From the NCBI RefSeq assembly GCF_045105435.1, contig NZ_JBGCDL010000108.1, forward strand, positions 1 to 8,753: a stretch of 8,753 nucleotides of DNA, read 5' to 3'. This document shows, one piece after another, positions 1 to 5,720 of this stretch. The DNA is from Kordia sp045105435. Its GTDB lineage: Bacteria > Bacteroidota > Bacteroidia > Flavobacteriales > Flavobacteriaceae. A model generated the notes under the pieces. That model had not been told where the DNA came from, did not search any database, and worked only from the letters and a program-made list of their open reading frames with translations. Each line of letters opens with the position of its first letter. Positions within the stretch are counted from its first letter, which is position 1. Made by a program: the position numbers and the translations under genes.

Positions 1-1832
1 TGTTTACGAACTGCGGCAAAATCGAGTCCTTTCATATTCGATTTCATCAATTCTTTCAACATTCCTAATTTGGTGTCGTAGTCTTTTTGGAAATACAATT
101 CAGGGTTTTCAAACCAATCATCTTCCAAGTTAAAATCTGTCAAACGCAAAGAAATTGCACTTTGAATGTTTCGGATATCTCGCGAAGAGAAAAACGGAAA
201 TTCCTTTTGAACCGAACCGTATAAGTTTGAATAGAAAGTATGTGAATCTAAAGAATCTTGTGCTAAAACTTTATCATAAATAATCGCAATTTTTTCTTCG
301 GTAGGTTTCTCTAATTGTCCTAAAATTTCCCCTGCATTGGCAACCAAACCTTGATCGCTTAAATATTTATAATCAGGATGATCTTTCATAGATACAAATC
401 CGGGCAATGTTTTTTCGAGTTTAGACCACCAAATATAATCTTGATCTAAGAAATCTTCTTCCGTACGTGCGCCATCAATTTTGAAACGTCCTTGAATTCT
501 CGAAATCACGGCTTTGTCCAATTGTTCAGGTAAATTTGTGAATAAACCAATAGCACTATTTCCATGATTTACGGCATACGCACCTTCCGTATAGCGTAAA
601 AATACACCAATAACTTCTTTTACACCTGCCGAAACTCCTTGCGCAGTTCGTTCTTGTAAATTGTTTTCTGCATCATCAATAGGCGCAAAAATTAATCGTG
701 ATGAATCTTGCATCGGTTTCATCCATTGCACCATTTTTTCTGCCGATCCACCTTGAAAAGTAGAAACAATCGTATCAGGCATTGGATGAAATAAAAACGG
801 AATGTTCAAATGATCGCAGCGTTCTTTTAACATAGTTGCAATGGCGGCAATTAACATACTTTTACCTGTTCCTGGAATTCCGTATCCCATAAAAACAGGC
901 ATAAAACCACCGAGTTCTTGAAAAGGATTTCGTTTTGTAGCAATGTCATAACTCATCATACGTTCTACCAAACGCTTGGCAAAATGCTTGGCGTCTTTAT
1001 TTCCAACAATCTGCTCAAAACGAATTGGATTGAATTCCACACTTGTGGCACTTCCCGTGAAAACGGTTTCCCAACCTGCAATTGAGAATTCTGAATCTTC
1101 TAACAAATAGGTTCTATCCGTAATTGATTCGGTATGATCTAACGCGCCTTTTCGTTGTATGATTTCTTCTAAATATGCTTCAAAATACATTACTGTAAAA
1201 TCGATCACATCTTGTTCTGAGTTGATCAAATTTGGGTGATTCATGTATTTATCATAGTAAAACAACTGACATGATATTCCTTTGGTTGGTGTTAAAAACG
1301 AAACTTCTGGAATTCCAGCAAATTTGTTTTGCATCACCGTATTATCTTCCGAAGCTTTTTCTTTGAGTTGCGAAACAACATAATACGCCAAGCTAAACAA
1401 TTTAAAAGCTGTTGCGGTTTGTTGTTTGGATTCGTATTCTTTGCGTTGATCTGTAGAAAGTCCGGATCTTTTTTCATGAAGAATTGACAAGCCTGACGCA
1501 TCATAATAACTGTCTTTTATCCATAAACCAATGGCAATAGCTTCCTGTAAGTTGTACAGTGTCTCATTCAGCGAAAGCGGTAAAGCAACAGAATCAGGTA
1601 ATAAGCGTTTTTTGAGACTTAAAATTGTTTTTGAGATCGAAATTGCATTTGCTCCAGCATTTCCATTGGCTTTAGACAGATATAATAAAATATCTTCTTG
1701 TTCTTTACTGCCATCTCTACTACGCGCTTTATATCCTTGTTCCCATTGCACACTTTTTATGAACGAAGAAGCTTCTTCACGTAAAATGGTCAATTCAGTT
1801 TTTTTGATAGGAAAAGTCGGTTGTTTCTCCAT
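1..1832 (-). CDS. AAA+ ATPase, classical AAA type (C-terminus beyond window)
   Basis: The frame is open from the ATG at 1832 to the left edge, giving 610 residues without a stop, so the C-terminus is missing. An N-terminal region of about 270 residues, which I do not recognise, precedes one AAA+ module. Visible motifs are Walker A GIPGTGKS (318-325), a pore-loop-like segment STFQGGSA (F359-Q360-G361), Walker B IFAPIDDAE (D386, D387), a sensor-1/second-region-of-homology stretch TNLPEQLD (432-439) and SRIQGRF with candidate arginine fingers R445 and R449. At least 130 residues follow. No signal peptide or membrane segment is visible, so it is probably a cytosolic ATP-driven remodeller or unfoldase. 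The usual Walker B Glu is Asp here. It is the last gene in the window of a minus-strand series with a coiled-coil protein and an unknown protein; its substrate is unknown. The ATG is the only good start, behind an A-rich leader without a Shine-Dalgarno site. Confidence 0.9.
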   Translation of the reverse strand, partial: MEKQPTFPIKKTELTILREEASSFIKSVQWEQGYKARSRDGSKEQEDILLYLSKANGNAGANAISISKTILSLKKRLLPDSVALPLSLNETLYNLQEAIAIGLWIKDSYYDASGLSILHEKRSGLSTDQRKEYESKQQTATAFKLFSLAYYVVSQLKEKASEDNTVMQNKFAGIPEVSFLTPTKGISCQLFYYDKYMNHPNLINSEQDVIDFTVMYFEAYLEEIIQRKGALDHTESITDRTYLLEDSEFSIAGWETVFTGSATSVEFNPIRFEQIVGNKDAKHFAKRLVERMMSYDIATKRNPFQELGGFMPVFMGYGIPGTGKSMLIAAIATMLKERCDHLNIPFLFHPMPDTIVSTFQGGSAEKMVQWMKPMQDSSRLIFAPIDDAENNLQERTAQGVSAGVKEVIGVFLRYTEGAYAVNHGNSAIGLFTNLPEQLDKAVISRIQGRFKIDGARTEEDFLDQDYIWWSKLEKTLPGFVSMKDHPDYKYLSDQGLVANAGEILGQLEKPTEEKIAIIYDKVLAQDSLDSHTFYSNLYGSVQKEFPFFSSRDIRNIQSAISLRLTDFNLEDDWFENPELYFQKDYDTKLGMLKELMKSNMKGLDFAAVRK

Positions 1833-1850
1833 GTATGTTTTTGTTTGTTG

Positions 1851-1900
1851 GTCGCTGCGATCCTTTTAGCTGTTATCAGTTGTCAGTTGTCGCTGCGCTC
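1851..1900. repeat. Short decayed repeats ahead of the ATPase gene
   Basis: The 9-mer GTCGCTGCG occurs at 1851-1859 and again at 1889-1897, with a CAGTTGT tandem pair just before the second copy. This lies in the transcribed leader or promoter area of the ATPase gene, and part of it is within 30 bases of the start codon. It resembles spacer repeats of flavobacterial genomes, but that recollection is not proof. No gene is visible here. Confidence 0.4.
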
Positions 1901-1941
1901 TTGTTATTTTTTTACTTGTTGATTGACTGTTTGTTGTTTCG

Positions 1942-2044
1942 TTGATTCGTTGATTCGTTGATTCGTTGATTTGATGTTTGTTGATTTGTCAATTTGTTGA
2001 TTCGTTGATTCGTTGATTTGTCAATTCGTCGATTTGTCAATTTG
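1942..2044. repeat. Array of 8-bp tandem repeats, consensus TYRATTYG
   Basis: Four units in register (1942-1973: three TTGATTCG and one TTGATTTG) are followed by a 7-nt interruption (1974-1980) and eight more units (1981-2044). The later units vary only at positions 2, 3 and 7 (TTGATTTG, TCAATTTG, TTGATTCG, TCAATTCG, TCGATTTG). TTGA and TCAA are reverse complements, so the mixed units form many small TTGA-N4-TCAA dyads. The array fills most of the spacer between the unknown gene (ends 2092) and the ATPase gene (starts 1832). An 8-bp unit is not a multiple of three, which fits non-coding DNA. It could vary in length by slippage and change the distance to the ATPase gene; its function is unknown. 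Confidence 0.85.
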
Positions 2045-2047
2045 TGT

Positions 2048-2068
2048 ATGCTGAGCCTGCCGAAGTAT
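2048..2068 (+). repeat. Short palindromic dispersed-repeat copy A
   Basis: A 5-bp stem (ATGCT at 2048-2052 with AGTAT at 2064-2068, including one G-T pair) closes the 11-nt loop GAGCCTGCCGA. The loop matches that of the element at 3202-3238, read on the other strand, at 9 of 11 bases, while the stem sequence differs. It sits 24 bp past the stop codon of the unknown gene. The type CTGAGC-N4-CGAAG is a dispersed repeat I recall from Flavobacteriia; the family assignment is from memory. Confidence 0.6.
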
Positions 2069-2091
2069 CAATTTCTAGTTCAATTTCAATT

Positions 2092-3156
2092 TCACTCTTC
2101 AGTAGGTAATTCTTCAATTTCAAAAGGTTCGTGATGCAAATGAATGATGGTATTTGGAATTTTTCCGTACAATAATTGAATTACTCTGTGTGGCGCTAAA
2201 ATGTATTTATGCGTTGCAATTTCACTCCAAACTTGAATTTCCTGCTTTTTAAACGATAGTAAATCATTGCTTACTTTTGATGAGTTTATCGAATTAATCG
2301 TTTCAACAGTAGTTGTCAACGAAAACGAATTCAGTTTTACATCTTTTACCGCAATTGCTTTCAATAAAGCTTGCGTAATTTCGTGATCGTCTTTTGAGAA
2401 TATACTGTGTAAAATTCCCAAATCGACACGTTTTATTTTGCGCGGATGCACATATTTCAAACGTTTATCAATCATATACGCCATATTGTCTAAATCTTGA
2501 TAACGATCGGCACAATCTTGTATCGTTTTGTAAATTTCTTGGGCTGTTTTTTCATCGTACTTATAATCAAAATACATAAAGCAAATAAACGGCCTGTTGA
2601 GTGTAACATCGTAAAAAGCCCAATCGAGCACATACGTTGCAAACGTGCTTTTCGTCTTTTTGATCTTCCCTAAAACAAATTTCTGAAATATTTTATCTTC
2701 TTGAATCCTGTTATAATACAGCGAAGACGAAGCTTCAAACAAGTCGCGTTTGTCAACATGTTGTTTGTTTATAAGCAATTGTTTTATAAACTTTTCTTTA
2801 AACTCGCTTGCATCAGGCAATTTGGCTTTAAATTCTTCTTTTAAGTCCAAATCGTTATGAATATAGCGCAATTCCAAATAATTTGGAAAGCCAGATTCGG
2901 TCAAATCGACTTTCATTTGCTCTTCGTCAAATCGGTATTTAAGTCGCATCACACGCAACGAAAACGCCAAACGTTTGCAGTAATCTTCTAAGGATTTCAG
3001 TTCTTCTTTGGTGCAAATTCGGTAATGATTCCATTCCACCAAATTAATTTCAAATTCGTCCAACACGTGCATCACCATTCGGTAATACAAGTCATATTGT
3101 GCGTCCGAGTCTAGTGCTGCGGAATCTAAAGGTGTGGTAATATCGTTTAAAGACAT
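2092..3156 (-). CDS. Uncharacterised soluble protein, 354 residues
   Basis: I do not recognise this family. The protein beginning MSLNDITTPLD is predicted soluble and mostly helical in its first half. It is rich in Lys, Asp, Glu, Tyr and Phe, has no signal peptide or membrane segment, and ends in a His-containing stretch (IIHLHHEP) followed by an acidic tail (EIEELPTEE). I place the start at the ATG at 3156. The frame also extends upstream to a GTG at 3213, but that extension is AT-rich and its 5' end lies inside a palindromic repeat (3202-3238), so it is probably not translated. The gene lies between the coiled-coil gene and the AAA+ ATPase gene on the same strand, with 272 bp upstream and 259 bp downstream. 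That arrangement makes it a candidate adaptor or partner of the ATPase, an inference only. Expression as part of one operon is uncertain because a likely terminator lies upstream. Confidence 0.85.
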   Translation of the reverse strand: MSLNDITTPLDSAALDSDAQYDLYYRMVMHVLDEFEINLVEWNHYRICTKEELKSLEDYCKRLAFSLRVMRLKYRFDEEQMKVDLTESGFPNYLELRYIHNDLDLKEEFKAKLPDASEFKEKFIKQLLINKQHVDKRDLFEASSSLYYNRIQEDKIFQKFVLGKIKKTKSTFATYVLDWAFYDVTLNRPFICFMYFDYKYDEKTAQEIYKTIQDCADRYQDLDNMAYMIDKRLKYVHPRKIKRVDLGILHSIFSKDDHEITQALLKAIAVKDVKLNSFSLTTTVETINSINSSKVSNDLLSFKKQEIQVWSEIATHKYILAPHRVIQLLYGKIPNTIIHLHHEPFEIEELPTEE

Positions 3157-3201
3157 GAAAAACGGAATTATATAGTAATTACTATTTTTTGGGCATGTCC
3201 A

Positions 3202-3238
3202 GTTATAGTTCACTTCGACAAGCTCAGTGTGCTATAAC
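3202..3238 (-). repeat. Short palindromic dispersed-repeat copy B (long stem)
   Basis: This is a symmetrical 37-bp element. Outer arms GTTATAG (3202-3208) and CTATAAC (3232-3238) pair perfectly, a two-base imperfect step follows, and inner arms CACT and AGTG (3211-3214, 3226-3229) close an 11-nt loop. Read on the minus strand the loop is GAGCTTGTCGA, matching copy A at 2053-2063. The two copies therefore lie in inverted orientation on either side of the unknown gene. The core CACTGAGCTTGTCGAAGTG is a repeat type I recall from flavobacterial intergenic regions. Confidence 0.7.
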
Positions 3239-3330
3239 AGGTCAGGCTATTCGCTATATCTTTTTAACACGTTTATTTATTGTAAGGTGCGTTTTAAATT
3301 TAATACAGCAATCTATTTACAAACAAACAA

Positions 3331-3361
3331 ATTGCTTCGTCGCAAACTCCTTGCAATGACG
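3331..3361. repeat. Dispersed repeat of the CGTCATTGC-GAAGCAAT type
   Basis: Read on the minus strand the element begins CGTCATTGCAAGGAG and ends CGACGAAGCAAT. The ends ATTGC (3331-3335) and GCAAT (3353-3357) are complementary. I recall the layout CGTCATTGC-GAGGA-N-GAAGCAAT as a widespread intergenic repeat in Bacteroidota and some other bacteria; this copy seems slightly diverged. It lies between the terminator of the coiled-coil gene and the next gene. Family membership is from memory. Confidence 0.5.
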
Positions 3362-3370
3362 TTTCATAGT

Positions 3371-3395
3371 TAAAAAGGATGCCGCTTCTATCCTT
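3371..3395 (-). terminator. Intrinsic terminator of the coiled-coil gene
   Basis: On the minus strand AAGGAT (3395-3390), a 9-nt loop AGAAGCGGC and ATCCTT (3380-3375) form a perfect 6-bp stem running into a T-tract (TTTTTAA). It lies 34 bases past the stop codon at 3429, in the right orientation to end that transcript. If efficient, it separates the coiled-coil gene from the two genes downstream. Confidence 0.6.
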
Positions 3396-3428
3396 CATGC
3401 AGAATTCAAGAAAAGGCAGTATTAAAAA

Positions 3429-4811
3429 TTAGCTTAACAAATCATCAGATCCGCCATCGTTTGAAGGTGCGCCGTTACCAACTCCGCCACTATCATTAGA
3501 AGCATCGTCGTTTCCGCCAGCGTCTCCTGTTGTTGGATTTTCGTTGTTTTTGTAATATTCTTCGAATAATTCTTTCATGTCAATTCCGTAACGATCAGCA
3601 AAGTTCTTGCGGATTTTCACATCTTTTTCACGAATTTCTTGTAACGATTCCGCGTAACTGCTGTAAATACCTTTCATTACTTTTTCATGTACAGGAATGT
3701 TTTCCATCATGTCCTGACGTGCTTTTGAACTTGCTGTGTACATTGCTGCCAATGTTTCTCCAATTTTTTCATCGGTCTTGACACCTAAATGTTCTAAGAT
3801 TGCCGCAAATTCTTGATCGGTACGTGCTTTTAAAGCCACTACATATCCATCGTAATAACGGATTCTTTCCTCGGTATCTGATTTTAACTTCGCGCGGTGC
3901 GTTTGTAAGTTGCTACGTAACGATGTCAATACTTTTATAGTTAAGTTGTGCTTGTGTACAAAACTGTCTTTACTTGCTGCCAACGTAATATATGCAGTTC
4001 GTAAACCGTCGAGTTCTTCTACTTTTTGCTCTAATTGTGTAATTTTAGCCAAGGCTTCCGAATATTCAGGAGATTGTTTGTCAACAATTTCTTCTAACGC
4101 TTGTCGTGCCTGACTCAATAATGCTTTTTGATTGTCAAGATCGGCTTCCGTTTCTTCTTTTTTCTGTAATGCTTTTGTATGATTTTTACTTGCTTCAACA
4201 ATAGCAACTTGAAGTTTGCTTTCAACTTCTTTGATTTCAACTTCTCGATCTTTTAAACGTTTTACCGCAGCTTGACTTTTGAAAGAAAGTTCTTTTAACA
4301 AAGTTTCCGTATCCGAACTTTCAATTCGCTTCTGAAACATGTCCTTTGCTTTAGAGTCTGCAAACTTTCTATCTTTTTTTGCTTGCTCTAATTCTGTTTC
4401 TTCTCTGGCAATTCTTGATTTTCTTCCCCAAAGGTTATTCCACCAAGTATCTGGTTTGTCTAACGCTTGTTGGTATTCAACTTTTGCCTTTTCCAGTTCT
4501 TTTATCGCATCATCAATAACGCGTTGTTCGTCATCGTTTAACGTAGAAAAACGTTCAAAAATAATTCCTACTTCATCTTGATAATCTGTTAAATCTTTGA
4601 TGGCGTCGAGCAATGAAGTACGATCTTTTTCAGCCATATCAACAACATTATCTAATGTTGCATTCAATATTTTTTGGCGCACTTCTGGGCTATCTTCTTG
4701 CGATAATTTCGACTTCATTTGGTCGATTGCTTTTCCCCAATCAACTTTATCGTTAGATTTTTGTTTTTGTGCTGCTCCTGAAGTTTCTAGTAAATCAAAA
4801 TCGTCTGCCAT
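3429..4811 (-). CDS. Long coiled-coil protein with Gly/Asp/Ser-rich C-terminal tail
   Basis: This 460-residue protein has no signal peptide or membrane segment and is predicted cytosolic. Charged helical heptad-like sequence covers about residues 95-118, 132-270 and 283-420, with Lys/Glu/Leu/Ala-rich stretches typical of long coiled coils. A Trp-rich break (TWWNNLWGRK, residues 122-131) separates the first helix from the main one. The tail from about 425 to 460 is low-complexity Gly/Asp/Asn/Ser and ends in DDLLS, which looks like a flexible acidic linker. Proteins of this look are often auto-annotated as cell-surface or microtubule-binding proteins, labels the sequence does not support. It is the first of three minus-strand genes leading to an AAA+ ATPase and could be its substrate, scaffold or adaptor; that is inference. 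The ATG at 4811 is the natural start. A hairpin terminator follows. Confidence 0.9.
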   Translation of the reverse strand: MADDFDLLETSGAAQKQKSNDKVDWGKAIDQMKSKLSQEDSPEVRQKILNATLDNVVDMAEKDRTSLLDAIKDLTDYQDEVGIIFERFSTLNDDEQRVIDDAIKELEKAKVEYQQALDKPDTWWNNLWGRKSRIAREETELEQAKKDRKFADSKAKDMFQKRIESSDTETLLKELSFKSQAAVKRLKDREVEIKEVESKLQVAIVEASKNHTKALQKKEETEADLDNQKALLSQARQALEEIVDKQSPEYSEALAKITQLEQKVEELDGLRTAYITLAASKDSFVHKHNLTIKVLTSLRSNLQTHRAKLKSDTEERIRYYDGYVVALKARTDQEFAAILEHLGVKTDEKIGETLAAMYTASSKARQDMMENIPVHEKVMKGIYSSYAESLQEIREKDVKIRKNFADRYGIDMKELFEEYYKNNENPTTGDAGGNDDASNDSGGVGNGAPSNDGGSDDLLS

Positions 4812-4860
4812 GTATTAAGTTGTTTTTTGTTAATGAATGTATTTTTTGTTCGGTTGTGTT

Positions 4861-4913
4861 GAAAATTAGTATTTGAAAAAACGCGCGACACTACAGAAGT
4901 GAAAAACGTTTTT
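4861..4913 (-). promoter_or_regulatory. Possible promoter region of the coiled-coil gene
   Basis: On the minus strand TAATTTTC (4868-4861) matches seven of eight positions of the Bacteroidota -7 consensus TAnnTTTG, 50 bases before the start codon. I see no convincing TTG element at the expected distance upstream. A perfect 12-bp palindrome, AAAAACGTTTTT (4902-4913), lies further upstream and could be an operator or chance in AT-rich DNA. Nothing else is visible in the 4812-5033 spacer apart from the weak hairpin at 5004-5019. Confidence 0.2.
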
Positions 4914-5003
4914 TTAACTAGCCTTTAAATATAAAGAATTTAACAGTAATATGTGACTACTTTTTCTTGGAGTTGTTACAAGTTGAATCCAAAAAAACGA
5001 AAT

Positions 5004-5019
5004 TACAAGAGATTTTGTA
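5004..5019 (-). terminator. Weak possible terminator after the secreted-protein gene
   Basis: On the minus strand TACAA, a 6-nt loop and TTGTA form a 5-bp stem 14 bases past the stop codon at 5034. After a six-base gap comes a run of seven T. The stem is short and AT-rich, so the call is tentative. Confidence 0.3.
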
Positions 5020-5033
5020 GTATTTTTTTGATG

Positions 5034-5696
5034 TTATGTCTTTTTTTGAGGAATATTTTTAGGAAGTTTAAATATTTTGGGACTTAGAAATTTGCGTTCA
5101 ATTTTAATAACGGTATAGGTGATGATAAAATCATCCATTTCTAGTGTTTTTTTTAGAAAAGGAGATTTTGATGTTTTTAAAATTTCATCCAAAAAGAACT
5201 CTTTAAAGTTTTTAAACAGAGCTGGATTCAGATACGGAAATCCTGTGTAATAAAATTTCTGATGTACCATTTCATTTGTTTCTGCAACATATCCTTTTAT
5301 TAAAATATATTTTGAAGGTTTGTTTAAAATAGCTTCCGACGTTCCAGATTCTTTACTTAAAAACGTTAAAATATTTTCGTTTACATTGTAATGGTAAAGT
5401 GTATCTATGTTTTCCCACTTTGCATAAAAATTATTTGTGTTGGTTTTATAGGTGTGAAAATCATATCCTTGAGCGCCACTACCAATATACTTTTTGTGAA
5501 TGTCTCCTTTTTTATTGTAAAATATCTTTAGAGTATCTCCGAATTTTTGTGCTATGTACGCTTTATTCGGAACATCTTCTTTCTTGAAAGTCAATTCAAT
5601 TTTATAGGTAATGACTCCTTCAAAGGTTTCTTGACTCCAACAGAAAGAAGTACAAAAAATACAGATCATAAGTATAGGGTACAGAAATGTTTTCAA
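5034..5696 (-). CDS. Secreted protein of unknown function (TTG start)
   Basis: This is a 220-residue protein with a typical Sec signal peptide: Lys at position 2, a hydrophobic core to about residue 19, and probable cleavage near S21-Q22. The mature N-terminus FEGVITYKIE resembles the opening strand of several Bacteroidota periplasmic beta-rich families (DUF4412/GLPGLI-like), but I cannot assign one. The rest is rich in Lys, Phe, Tyr and Asn and ends in a basic stretch. The start codon appears to be TTG at 5696. The first ATG (5669) would remove the charged n-region and half of the hydrophobic core, and an in-frame stop lies five codons upstream of the TTG. It begins 24 bp after the RseP-like gene on the same strand, so the two are probably cotranscribed, and its product would reach the compartment exposed to that protein's PDZ domain. 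Confidence 0.8.
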   Translation of the reverse strand: MKTFLYPILMICIFCTSFCWSQETFEGVITYKIELTFKKEDVPNKAYIAQKFGDTLKIFYNKKGDIHKKYIGSGAQGYDFHTYKTNTNNFYAKWENIDTLYHYNVNENILTFLSKESGTSEAILNKPSKYILIKGYVAETNEMVHQKFYYTGFPYLNPALFKNFKEFFLDEILKTSKSPFLKKTLEMDDFIITYTVIKIERKFLSPKIFKLPKNIPQKKT

Positions 5697-5720
5697 TCTA
5701 AATAAAATTTAAAATAGTGT

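Noticed and set aside
1531..1869. Plus-strand open frame of 112 codons opposite the N-terminus of the ATPase
   Set aside because: It is antisense to a clear AAA+ gene and low in protein-like character; the other plus-strand frames across 2394-6384 are antisense shadows in the same way.
1938..2044. Possible CRISPR array
   Set aside because: Units are 8 bp and directly adjacent without spacers, so this is a simple tandem repeat.
3429..4811. Assignment of the coiled-coil protein to the TelA toxic-anion-resistance family or as a microtubule-binding protein
   Set aside because: Only general helical, Lys/Glu-rich similarity is visible; no family-defining motif could be confirmed by eye.
4902..4913. 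Perfect palindrome AAAAACGTTTTT as a terminator
   Set aside because: No gene ends nearby, and its A/T arms around a central CG leave no room for a stable hairpin loop.
5034..5696. Lipoprotein signal in the secreted protein because of Cys 12, 15 and 19
   Set aside because: None is preceded by a proper lipobox (Leu-x-[Ala/Ser]-[Gly/Ala]-Cys); the sequence fits signal peptidase I better.
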